Assembly: GCF_047663525.1 (NCBI RefSeq)
Contig: NC_092587.1
Span: forward strand, 46,584,501 to 46,648,500
DNA: 64,000 nt
From: Anas platyrhynchos
Lineage: Eukaryota > Chordata > Aves > Anseriformes > Anatidae
Direction: 5' to 3'
Shown here: in pieces, positions 13,101 to 25,400 of the stretch
Layout: the number at the start of each line of letters is the position of its first letter
Position numbering within the stretch: the first letter of the stretch is position 1
Translations under genes and position numbers: made by a program
Notes under the pieces: generated by a model
Database searches by the model: none
Told to the model about the DNA's origin: nothing
Seen by the model: the letters and a program-made list of their open reading frames with translations, nothing else

Positions 13101-15346
13101 TCTATATCTTTCTCCTTTGGTGTTCCTGGTTCTCTAGATAATCTTGGTTTGTTTATCAGAGCCTCGTGACACCACATTTCAGAAGGTATAGATAACTCCA
13201 TTCTGCTCTCTGGATTAACCTCAAAAGCAGTGCAAATTGTTCAATACCTTCCCCCAGAAGGTTGCAAGAGTCTTCCTTTCTTGAAGACATCTGTGTAAAA
13301 TTACACATGTGCTAGTGATCTCAACAAGAACAACATTTGTTAAAAACAAGGTGAAAATTAATTGAAAACAAAAGAAATGTGTATTTTACCCTAATTTATC
13401 AGTTATACTTCTGATCAACTATATTAGATAAGCCACTCTCAACTGAGTTTCACAGAAGAAAAAAAAAGAAAAATAGAAATAAGTAGATTAGCGAACAGCT
13501 TACTTCAGTCTCCAGAGGGTTCTCCTGTTGCACAGCCAGACTGACAGTGTTGAGGCCACTGGCTCTCTGAACTAGTTTCCCCAGCCACTTATGCACATAA
13601 GTTTGTAAACTCATCGCTTCCTCTAGGACAAGTAGAAACCTTCACACTCCCAGACCAGCATAGTCAAAGCGGAGTTATAAGATGTATAGGCAGTTGGTTT
13701 CATTTGATGCTTGTGCTAACATGTTATCACTGAGTCACCGCTTGGCAGGGTGGGTCACAGTGGGAACCTGGGCTCTGTGGAAGTGGACAGGGGATGCTCC
13801 AGTGAAAGACTCTTTAATGATGGAAAAAAACAGCCTCTTGAAAGTGTAATGATGATTTCAGAGTCTGCATTCTCAGGTTTGTTTCTTTGTTCGAACCTTG
13901 TTACAAACACCTCCAAACAACTATTTCTTCATTCCCAAAACAAAAAACTGTTTTATAATTTCAGTAATAATATATATATATATATATATATGTATTTCTA
14001 TGAGGATTTTCCTGAGGTAAAGCCATAAAAAGAGATGAGTGCTCTGTATAATTCTGAAATTAGCAAAGATAGAATCATTTCTTGTGTCTCCTGTGGGGGA
14101 GGTAACGAAGCTGGGCGCTTACCGTGATGCTGAAAGGGTTTCTTTCCCCGTCCTCACACTTCCCCAATTACCATGGTCTGGCAGAGTCCATGCACTCAAG
14201 GGTCAAATCACTAAATCATGGCCATATGTCATACTTAGAGCAGGACTGCATCTACCCTTGCAGGTCCCACTGATTCCACTTCCATTTCTCTTCTGCATGC
14301 AAAAACCTTCCTTTAGTGTCTGACAGTTCCCTCAGTCAAGCAGAACAGCCGTCAAGGGAGTTTGTTTGTGAAGAAACAAAAATGAGTCACAGGCTAAAGA
14401 TTAATTTAATAATCTAGAAACAGATGCCCTTGAGGATGTGTGGTCTAGTAGAGGAAACAGCAACTTCTATGATGCCTGTCTTTCTCCCAGCAAAAATCAC
14501 CTCTGTCTTGCTTCCGTGTGGCTTTGCCAGCTTGTCTTAAGGTAGGCACAGGTTTTGCCAGTTCAGAGACCTCTAGGCACAAAGAAAATCTGTAATTGTA
14601 GCATTTCAGTCCTTTTAATGATTTTTTTTTCTGTTTACGAAACTGCTTAATTTCCATGGAGCTCTACCAAAACAGAGTCTGTGCCTCTTTTCCCAACTGG
14701 GTGTTGTTTCATCACCTCTCTTTGATGTTCTGTGTAAGTACTGAGTAAGGTGAAAGAAGGAACTGAGATGTGAGTCTCATGGGAATGGTGCCGGGAAGTG
14801 CCAAGGACTTATTGGCAATGGTCCTCTGCTTCAGGAATGGAGAACTTACTTAGCTGCTTCAAGTCTTTTCTGAACTGTGAGAATATTTCATATCTTTAAG
14901 AGGATTTGTTATCTTGCAGTGATTTGGAAATCACCATATTGTCACCCTCCTTGGGTCTATAGAAAAAAAAGAGGTCATCGGTCTGAAAGATACGTCTTTG
15001 TACTTACATGAGGAGAAGTCTCAGGAATCAAAGTCAGGGCTTCTGGCATTATATGCTAGTCTTTTTGATTAAATTGCTTAAAAAAATGGGGGGATGGGGG
15101 AGGCAGTCTCTGCTGGTAAGATATCACTTTGTCACTCCATAAGTTACATGCTAGTTGACTTCACGCAAGATTTACACTTAAGAAGTCTTCTGTCTGTGAG
15201 ATGAGGACAGAACTCTTCCAGAGAATAGAAGAGAAAATATCAAAGATGGAAAGGGCATGGAAACCTAATATTTTAATCTAATATCTCTGATTTCCTTGTA
15301 TGTAGCATGAATAAAGTCTGCTCAGAAGAGCTATCAAGCAAACAGC
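10103..15346. other. Gene-poor stretch, no gene found
   Basis: AT-rich with no supported coding exon. Features are an imperfect 15-bp hairpin (12366-12430), a (TA)n run at about 13970-13992, and GTTT/A-rich simple sequence near 11860-11880. All open frames are under 100 codons and show no domain. Confidence 0.5.
13970..13992. repeat. (TA)n microsatellite
   Basis: About 11 AT units in otherwise ordinary sequence. Confidence 0.9.
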
Positions 15347-15516
15347 AAGAGAAGAGAAGAGAAGAGAAGAGAAGAGAAGAGAAGAGAAGAGAAGAGAAGA
15401 GAAGAGAAGAGAAGAGAAGAGAAGAGAAGAGAAGAGAAGAGAAGAGAAGAGAAGAGAAGAGAAGAGAAGAGAAGAGAAGAGAAGAGAAGAGAAGAGAAGA
15501 GAAGAGAAGAGAAGAG
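15347..15516. repeat. Pure (GAGAA)n pentanucleotide array, about 34 units
   Basis: 170 bp of uninterrupted GAGAA/AAGAG units, all purine on the + strand. It creates open frames of repeated REEKR and SSLLF peptides on the two strands, which are artefacts. All-purine tracts of this length can form triplex DNA and are typically length-variable. Confidence 0.97.
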
Positions 15517-16049
15517 GATAAAAATTATCAAAGCACTTAAAATGTGTTCAGTTATGTCTGATACCTAATATCATATATATTGATATCCCAAATTGAGGGC
15601 TATACCTTCAAATGTAGCTCTTTGATATGAGACTACAGCTCAATGATATGAGATTACAGTACACTACTGGTGCCAACATTTGGGGTGGAAGAAATTTATT
15701 GATCTGAAAGATGTGAACTGAAAAAAGTTCAGATGTGGCTGCTTTGGACAGTCATTGCTGTATAAGTAGTTTCAGGAAGACTTTGAAGTGATGTCCTAAC
15801 CAAAGGTCTCGGACTTTTTTGTCAAGAAAACCAGTAAAATCCCTGAAATAAATAAATAAATAAAACTGTTGTCACATTTTCATTCCAACATTTGGGCAGT
15901 TGTCACTTTGCATGTAGTAAGCCAAAAGCACTGAATAATTAGAATCTCTCCCTGTTTAACTTCTTACGTCTTAAAATCATGAAAAAGAAAAAAGAAGAAA
16001 AACAAAACAGATAACAACCAAACCCCTATTTTTAGTCAGATACATATTC

Positions 16050-16081
<32 letters not shown>

Positions 16082-18921
16082 TGAACAAGACTGCATTTTG
16101 AACATCAAAGTTTACTGAGAATAAGGATTAATTTGCTAGTGGAAAAAAGGTTGTAGCTGTTTATACTAAGCATTCAACAGGTAAGGATCAGGCCTCTGAC
16201 CACACATTTTTTCTGTGTGGTTTTTCAGGTGTGGTTTTTATTATGTTCTTCCTCAAAATTGCGAGAACAGAACAGTTTCTGTTATGCATGTTAAATTGAT
16301 TAACTTATAGATCTCATTAGAAGAAATATTACGCTCAGCAGATCAGTTGCACATTTTTCTAAAGCTTTCAGCCTGGAAACAACCTACACACTGTGGTGGA
16401 GTGTATGTGGTGTTAATATCTGGAAATTTCAAAGCAGCCTTATTCTCTCATTTATAAAAAAAACAAATATCCTTCTAAGTAACATGATGATCAGCTGAAG
16501 AAATGTTATACTATGGACTCATTAGCATCAGAATTTAGCATATAAACTCTTAGGAAAGATAATAGAGCATCTTTCAAACTGTCTTTTTTTTTTTTTTTTT
16601 TTAGTTATGACACAGAGATTTTCTTCTGCTAGCTAGGATTATTTTATTTGTTCTTTTCAAACCATGTCAGCATTTATTTGGCCTCTGAGATCCTCATTCA
16701 ATTTGTTCTTTTTATTGATCCTTTCAGGCCTATGGTGCTGCATTTTCCATTTATTTTTTTTTACTTTTTCAAATATGTGTTTTCCATACTTGGAAGATGT
16801 ATCAATAACTTTGGCTTTCTTTGCCAAAAGTAAAAATAATAAAAAAAAAAAATTACAGGTCTGGATTTTATTTTATATTCACCTTTAGATTTTTTCCATG
16901 TCTGTTTATTTATTTATTTATTTTTTTTTTTTTTTGCAAGTATTGTGAGGGAATCAATTTGTTTATATATTTTTTTCTTTATAAAAGCACTCAAATTCTG
17001 TGCCTATTTATTTTAAATGTTGCCATGTTCAGCTATCTGCAAAATAAAATTCATATTCAGCTCATTCCTGTTTCAGAATAAAAGAGACTAAGGATTTAGG
17101 AGGCAGACAGGAAGTTGTGCCCTTTTGACCCAAAAGACTAAGAGGAAGGTTGGGAGGAAGATGATAAAGAAAAGGCAAAGGAGGAGGTGACTTGTATGCA
17201 TTGGTCATAGATCTTAAATTTTTAAGTTATCATATTAAGAGGTAGAGCAACCCCAGGCAGAATGTGAATGTATGTTGTAGTCCACCACACCATGTTGACT
17301 TTTTCTCCTTGCCCCTTGGAATCATAATTTGGATGTAGGATAATTTGAACATATTCCAGCATGTTTCATAAAAAGGCTTTCTCATGACTGGCTTTTATGA
17401 TCCTTTCAAGAGGTCCTGTGTGAAATGACTGTTTCTGACCACAAAATGCTCTTGCACAGTTGAGCCAGCCTAGGAAGTGCATATTACTATGGCAGTAGAG
17501 GAGGCTACAGCTACTCAAATACTTGGGATCGTGATTTATTTTCTGCACGTTCCTCTTCTTCATTCTTTAAAATTTTATCATTTCTTCTTGGTAGTTATAC
17601 ACTTCTCTATCTTGCAGTTTTTGTGTTTTTTTTTTTTTTTTGTTTTGTTTTGTTTGTTTGTTTGTTTTTCCTTAGTATTTATCATTTTTACGTCTTCCCA
17701 GCCCTCTTTGTAATCTTTCAGTGCTTGTTGGAAAGGAAAACGGGGCAAACCTTATCTTTTTCCTCTCTGCAGAGGAAAATTGAGAGGATGCAGGCAGAGA
17801 GATGCAGAGAGATGGAGAGAGATGGAAGGAAGGCTGCCATGGGAGCCTTCTCTGCTTTTCCCCTTCTGCAAGAGATTATCCTTGCAGAGCCCTGCAGGAT
17901 CCTGTGGACTAGTGACAGGAAGGGGCTCCGAAACTCCTGCCTGAAATAGAAAACAGGTAACATAATCCTCCTTTTATCCCACAGGAATTTGAGGATGAAT
18001 CGGTGTGCCCAGCAAGTGTGACAGTGAGGCAAGAAATTAGAAGCAGAGTCCTGTGGAGTTCCCACACAACAAGCTTCACCAGGAGGCTAAAAGGGAAAAA
18101 TGGGCAGAGATGTTGGGACTGTACTTTATACATCTACTTGGCAAGAAGGACGGGGAATGGAAAAGAATGGTGCTGGTCCCTTCTTGCATTGCTCAGAAGG
18201 GGCAGATGGGGCAGTAAGATAAATCACTCCCACCACGGTCATTTCCCCAAGCGGATAAGGATCTGGGGAGGAAGTCTTGCTGCCAGGGTGCCCCCATGCT
18301 CCTCCTGGTCTGGGACAGCTAAGAGCAGTCCTCCTGAGACCTTAAAGTAGACAGAAGGGCCCAGCCAGAAATGTGAAGCAACAGATACGTATGTGCTTTT
18401 CTCATAAACTTAGCAAGGTGTTCGAAGTGACACTTCAATCAATTGGATCGCAATGTTATCAGAGCTTGCATTTTCAGGCACTTACACCAGGAAAATGTAA
18501 GCTTAGTAAGCGACCCAAGACTGCGATGAAATTGCGGTAGGGATGCAGTTGGTACAGTCTCTTCAGATTCATGAAATATATAGGTATAACAACACAACTT
18601 TGTACTTACATGGGCAAATGCATATGTTTCTCATAAATTCAGTGAGTTCATTCATGTTGATCATGTTTGACAACTTTTACGTATACTTGTCCACTTAACA
18701 TCTTCCCAATACATTTGACTCTTGGCAATGAATAAAATGTAAAGCTGCTGATAAGCTGAATTGCATGTTTCCACTTAAATCTGCATTCCTTGTTGGGTTC
18801 TTTTGTTGGTCTTCTTTAGAAATGTCCCAGTATTTTGCCTACTGTGTTTGCAGTATACCTGTACTTAATGCTTTTTCATTTCCTTTGTCTAGCACAAGAT
18901 GCTGTTATTCCACAAATTTCC

Positions 18922-18952
<31 letters not shown>

Positions 18953-21900
18953 AATGTTAATTTAGGAAGTAAATCTGCTCAGTGTTTTATCCCAACATCC
19001 TGTCCTCCTGCTGCTTTTTATATGACCTTTTGCACTGCACAGAATTCATTACTATTGTAAAGAAAACATGTTTTTTCTTTCTTACAAAATTGCAAGGAGC
19101 CCATGCCCTGCTTTAAAGTGGACAGTATTCACAAATGGCAAAAATATGCCTTCTTCCAAATCCTTTTCATTCAGCAGCAGCTCCACAAGTTTGCTAATTA
19201 GACCCACTAAACAAAAACACCCCAGCAATAACACTATGCAGAAGGAAAGGAGAAAACATCATTATTGCAATTTTATTTACCATTTCACTGCAGGACAGCC
19301 CAGGAACCTTAACCAGGTCAAGACTTCATTGTGTCAGGTGTTGTACACAAAAAATAGCAGTTCCTGCTCCAGGAAACGTGAAATTTGTGCACATATTTAT
19401 AGCCAAGTTTGTGGCCCCGTGGTAACTCATTTAGCGATTACCTCCACAAATGCTAGTGTAGGCACCCAGAAACATTTGTTGCAGGATACAAACATCTGTG
19501 GTTTCCCCCAGGGCTCAAGCCCAGTGTACTTTCCCTGCCACAGAAGGGTAATAGGGCCTTAGAGTAAATGGAGTGGAATAAGACCCAAAACACTTCGTGT
19601 TCTTCAAATGAAAGGCACTTTATGCACATGTATGTTTTCTGAAAGGCCTTTCAAAGAGGCATAATTATGCAGGCATCTTTGTGTAATTCGCCTGGGTCAA
19701 TGCTAATGTTGAAAAGTACTTATTCTGCGGGTCAGACATATTGCTGCAGTGTTCAGCTGCTGGCCTGTGTGTACGTAATAAATCACTCTGCAGAAGAACT
19801 CAACTAACCTGTATCTGTCCTAGCTTTTTTAATTGCAGACCACAAACACTGATAGAACATAAAATGTTTGCTCAGTCTAGACTGCGTGGGGAAATGGAGG
19901 CTCACACTGCGTGTGCTCTTTGGGGAGTACCTTCTGCTCCTTCCAGGGAGGCAAAGTCTATGCATGACACCAGAAATACCAGACTGTGTAGAAAAGCAAC
20001 AAACACTAATAGTCCCAAATGCTTCTTTAAAAATCATTTAGGTTAATACAAAGTAGTCAGGTCTGCATGTGTGTGTTTAGGACCACGGGAGGGTTGGAAG
20101 TGCATACAGCGTCTCTGAAAAGCACTGGATCGACTGCCAGCCCACAGGGTTGGAGCAGCAGGTGAGACGGCACTGCATCCTCCCCAGTCAATTCCTAGAG
20201 GGCACATAGTCCTGCACTCACTGAAGTGGTCTGCAGAGCTGCAGAGGCTGCCATCAGAGACGTGTCAAGTGGTGCCCGATGGCGTGCTGGCCCTGGCGTC
20301 CCTTCCTGTGCCAGGGCAGGTGTGCAGGAAGGGCCGCCTGACCAGCCGGCTGGCGGGGGTGAATCTGCGATGTGAACCCATCGTTGAGGATCACGTCACT
20401 GCCACAAGGTCTCTTCCTGCAGACAGGCAGCTGTGGGGAGGGAGGCAGAGAGAGACGTCAGCCTGCTCCTCCGGAGGAGGTGAGGCACTCAGGCCTGGGG
20501 CCAGCAGGGCTGCCGTGGCTGCTGCCCTCCCTCTGATGGACGCTCCTTGCCCCCACCCTGGCACCAGCCATGTCCCCGCCACAACCACAACAACCCTTTG
20601 TTGTTGCGGTGTTTGCCATCAGAAAGCCCCATGCTGCCTGAAAACCCTCAGCTTTGGGTGGTGGGAAGGGGCACACCACACTGTGTGTCAGCCTCACTGT
20701 TCAGCGAGCCCAAGGCTGACATTGGAGGGGTATGGTCTCCATCTTGAGCCACAGTGTGGGCCTACAGGCCATAGGTAGCATGGCTCACTCGGTGGTTTTA
20801 CTGCCTGCCCATAGCTCATGTTGTCACAACACATTGGCTCTTTGTTATGGAAATCACGCCTTCCTCTGAAAATAAAGGCACTTCCTTGCTCTGATGAGCA
20901 CTGCAAAAAGCTTGAAAATATGACTCAGGTGCGACAAAAAAGAAAACTCAAGAGCCAGAAGGCAAATAAAAACAACTCCAAATGCCATTGCTTTTTCTTT
21001 ATTTGTAAGAACTCTCCATTCCAGGGAAGCCTGATTCATGGTTTCTACAATGGTGCGGAGGGCCCTGCTGTCGGCCATGCATGGGGTGCAGTGGCCTTCA
21101 CCTGCCCTGAGGTGCAAGGCAGCTGCCAGCTCCCTGTGCTGAGGCAGTGAGGTGACAGAAGGAGCTACACATGGTGCAAGACTTGCTGCTCTCACAGGAC
21201 TGATGGATGCTCTGAGAAAAGGTAATGCTCATGGCTTTGCCTGGCATCCAGCTTGGAAAAGTGTTGTGGAAATGGAGACACTCCTTTAGTCGACTATCCC
21301 TTTTTCCTGTGAGCCATAATGGGCTCCCCAAAGACCTTCCTAAGAGTCCCCAAAGCAATTGTTTAAGGGTAGTGCCAGCAGCAGTGGAAAATCCTCCAGA
21401 TGGCAGAGCTCCACTCAAAACAGGACCCTTCAAATGGCATCCTTGCAGCCCTGATGCTCCCGTCGGCACTGGTGCCATCAGCCACCACGGGGCCCCTCGC
21501 GCTGCAGCAGAGCTGGAAGTCAAAGGCAGGAATTCCTGACTCGACTGACCTGAATCCAAATATCGGAGATTAAGCATGAAAAAAAATAAATAAAAAAGCA
21601 GTTAACTCTTTTCAACTGAGTTAATAATTAATGCGTTTTCCAGGCTCGTCTCTGTCTGGCTGGCTGCAGGAAGCAATGCCCCAGAATACCCTTTGAGACA
21701 CTGTTTTCATGTGTTGTCTTGGCCCACGAGGGTCACAGAAACAGCACACCTCCTGGGACACTGGGGTTACTAGCCGTCATCAATGCGAAGACTGAATGCC
21801 CGAGCTTCCCTGCTTGGGGTCCAGGATTGATGGGCATCAATCTGGAAAAGGCTTTAAAGGGTTACCAGGCTGTGAGAGGGAAGGGTGGGGAGCGGAAGGC

Positions 21901-22269
21901 GAGGGGGAACCGCGGTACTATTACAATCGTCAGATCAAGTCACAGGGTGGAGGAGGATTTTCCAGATCCTCTGACCTTAAGGTTGGGGAGTGAAAGGAAG
22001 AGGAAGCACATTTGCACAGATCCTCTGTCAGAGCTTCCTCAGGGAGGGGCTCGGTCCTTCTGGCTCTTTGCTACATGCAGGGCAATACACACACATAGGC
22101 ACAGCTAAATAAACATAGGAACGAAGTTCAAAGTAGACCCCCAGGAGAAAACCTAATCTGTGGGAACCTTTTATTAACACTTGTGTTCACCAACCCCTCA
22201 TATCTTAAACATTAAGTGTTTAACCATCCATAAAAGAAAACATTTGCTGGGTACCAGGAATACCTTGCA
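15517..22269. other. Gene-poor stretch, no gene found
   Basis: Mixed AT-rich and, from about 20.1 to 21.6 kb, moderately GC-rich sequence. Open frames of 159-169 codons at 19068-19562 (+), 20269-20778 (+) and 21098-21577 (-) show no domain I recognise and overlap frames on the other strand. Simple repeats: T tract 16585-16602, (TTTA)n/T tract about 16903-16935, T tract 17627-17641, (GA)n 18928-18952. Confidence 0.45.
18928..18952. repeat. (GA)n microsatellite
   Basis: About 12 GA units with one T interruption at the left edge. Confidence 0.9.
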
Positions 22270-22440
22270 GTTCTGCAGCACTTTCTAAGGTTTTCCAATC
22301 ACCTTATGAGCCATTAAGCTTGATTATGCCTTTGGGTAGCTACTTTAGAAGACTCAGAAAAGTAGAGAAACTGAGGCATAAAAGGTGGATTAGTTTGTGG
22401 GGGCCACTTGGGAACCCTGTGGTAGAGCTGGGCAGAGACC
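22270..22440 (-). repeat. MIR-like SINE relic
   Basis: Reading the - strand gives features of the conserved MIR/CORE-SINE body: an AGCTCTACCAC-like segment, then GCCTCAGTTTCTC followed by a decayed 3' half. On the + strand this appears as GAAACTGAGGCATAAAAGG and GGTAGAGCTGGGCAGA. It is strongly diverged, as expected for an ancient amniote SINE. A profile search is needed to confirm the family. Confidence 0.5.
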
Positions 22441-25400
22441 AAAGACCCTGTAGTTACCCATCACTTACTTACACCTGATCCAAATCCCATTGAAAACACC
22501 AGGTTTTTTATTGACTTTGGCTTAACCTCTTCTGCCACAAAGACATCATCATTTGTGTTTTATAGTACCTCTCTCCTGCAGAAACAGATGCCTGAATCCT
22601 CAGCATTGTTTTTTGAGACAGTAAGACACATTACAAATAGGTATGACAGAATATATCTCATCTCATCGTTTTACTTTTTTTTTTTTTCTTTTTCCTCAAA
22701 AAGTGATCATCAATAGTAGCAATTCAAAGGTTCATTAACAATACAACAGCCTCCCATGTTTTTCTCCTTCTCCCCTTCTCCCTTGTTTCTCCTCTTGGAC
22801 CTTTTTTTTTTTTTTCCCCTCATTTTGTTTTCAAGCTACAGGAAATGTTACTATGGGCCATTTTAGATTAGACAGAGCATTCAGTCGGTGAGACCCTCCC
22901 TAACAACAGATTTCGAAGAACAATTAGGACATTATAACAGTGAAGAGGCACTCAGACCTGCAAAACTGCTCAGTAGTTTGTTTCCTACTCCTGAATAATT
23001 CAGCTCCTGCAAAACACTGAAAATAATCACCTAACATGCAAGGATTTCATCTCCTTATGGTACAAGAACTGCCCCTCCCAAACTGTCAAATTCAGTTAAG
23101 TGCTCTTTTGCACATTTTTTTCTGTTGACATACAGTAACGATACAGCTCTTCAAGCGACGGCATATTTTAATCTTTTGACATGAGGTAGTGTTTACACAG
23201 TGTTCTGTTTATCACAGTGCAGAAGAAACAGACCCTTTAAACAATGATGTGCAAACCCTTCAATCTGCATTTTTTATATCAGGGCACCACTGAGCCAATG
23301 CAGCTGAACATTACCATGCTCTGTCTTTTTAATGCTTCTTTGCTCCCAGTCATCAGCGTTGGTTCAGTCTACGTATTTCTTCCTCTTACTTCTGGGTACT
23401 TTACTCCCATGAAAGAGATAGTGATAATATTTATTGCCTATTACCTTCTGGAGGCCTAAATTTTATTCTAACAAGGTAACAAGGACAGCAGTAGGCCACT
23501 TCTGATTAGATTTTATCTCTACCCATTGGAAAAAAAAATAAAATGGCACAGATAAAATGACCTAGACATAATGAGAGCATTAAACGCTGCTGCTGTTTCC
23601 ATAAAGCCCTCTCCTTCAGGGACAACTAAAATCTGTTGCCTTTCTGTTTTACAATTGCTCGTGAAAGCTCTTTGCCATCAAGAGGTCTGTCAGTAGCAAA
23701 ACCAAGCCTCCAGCACATACTGTTAGCATCTGGACTGCCATGAGCCTGGTCATGGTGCAGAGGCAGCACTTGTACCACTGGTGAGTGACCTCTTCCAGGT
23801 CGTCTCCAGCTCTGCCCTGCAGAAGGCCTGCAGGGTGCTGGGTGTAGGTCTTCCTTGAGAGGCTCTGAGGTGACGAGAAAGGGCAGGAAATGGCCTTTCC
23901 CTTAGACTGAACTCAAGTGAGCATGGCAATCGCTTGCTCTTTCTGGAATATGCAGCACAAAAATTCAGCCTTATCTCTCAGTGCTTGATAATGTCTGCCC
24001 ACACCAATGCCGTCTTGATAAATACTGTACATATGCACTAAATATTCATTAAGTTTTGCTCTATTTAGACTCCCAAATGCTTCTGAATAACCCAAATATT
24101 CGTGATTGCTAAAACTCTGTCTTCACTTTGTAACTGCTGAGAAAATTGCAAACCCGCAATAACCTGCAGGCTGGACTTCCAGATTTCCATGTCAGAGCAT
24201 CTTTAGCATCAGCAATTCATCCAGTAGCTGCAACTTGTTGTAGGTGCACTCGTACCCCTACACTGCCAAACAGCTCCCTTCAATGCAGATTTTGCTTGCT
24301 CAGTTCTCTGCTTGCTGACCAACACAGCACAGCCACATCACTCACATGCTCATCTCAGCACCAGTCTCCAATAAATGCAAAGTCTGAGCCCAGGTCTCCA
24401 GACAGGAAAGTCCTTCCTGGACACGTCACTCCTTTCTCCCTGTGACAGTACCTTCCTTTAACATTTGCATCTTCTTGGAGCAACGATGTTATTACCAACA
24501 GGAGGAAATCCACAGGAATGGGACTTAAGCCATACCCCTTACTCACATAAGAGACATGAACAAATGCAGGCTTCATGGGTAGAAACTGAAGGCAAATTCT
24601 ATTTCTTCAACTCAGCATTCTTTAAACAGCTCTTTGGGAACATACAGGGAGTCCCAAGCAATAATATCCCATTGCCTATTCCAAAGTTTAATCACAGGAG
24701 TGAAGGGAGGAGGGAGACGGACAGACTTTCTTTTCGAGGCTGCTATTCCTCCTGCCTGATGCTGGGAAAGGAGCCATGGACACAGTGCCGCGGGCTCTCC
24801 AGCAGCAGCTCCAGCAGTGCTGCTGGTGGCTGCTTCTTCTCCTAGCTCTGGAGCCCCCTGGAGTGGGTCAGGGCTGGACGGGGTCCCTGCCAGAGCAGCT
24901 TGTGCTGTGGACAACCTACCGAGAAAACTGAAAACCAGTGCTAAGCTGAAAGAAGCATGGAGTTTCCTCCCTGAGGTCAGGAAGAACAGCTTCCAAATTT
25001 TCAGTCGTGTGTTTTTGCTCAGCCTTGTGTGGACAGAGTAGTCATATTTGTCTTGTTCCAAGGCTCCCAAGAGAGGCCACAACTAAGCTACAACAGATTT
25101 TTACATTTCAGCAACGATATATTGTGGTCTTTTAAGGAAAAGAAAAAAAAACAGTATTGCTTTTCACAGCTTGAGCAGCCACTGGAGCAACATAGCAATG
25201 TCTGTTTCATGGAGCAGCCTGCCTTTGCTTGATAACAGAACCGGCACAAGATCAGGCGGTTTGCATGTCGTGCTCCGTGAAGCTCACACAACTGCCCAAT
25301 TTTGCCACCTGCAACAAGCACCAGCTTTAGTTATGGTTTCTGTGTGTGGGGTCCACTACTTTCTGCCATTTTATGAGTCTTTTAATGCTATGCAAGCAGA

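Noticed and set aside
15307-15540. Open frames of repeated REEKR (+) and SSLLF (-) peptides
   Set aside because: Direct translation of the GAGAA microsatellite; no gene context.
20269-21577. Frames of 159-169 codons on + and -
   Set aside because: Moderately GC-rich sequence with overlapping frames on both strands; no domains, promoter or splice logic.
24612-25082. 156-codon frame on - with a signal-peptide-like stretch
   Set aside because: The hydrophobic stretch is internal and followed by low-complexity A/S/G/P sequence; no family match.
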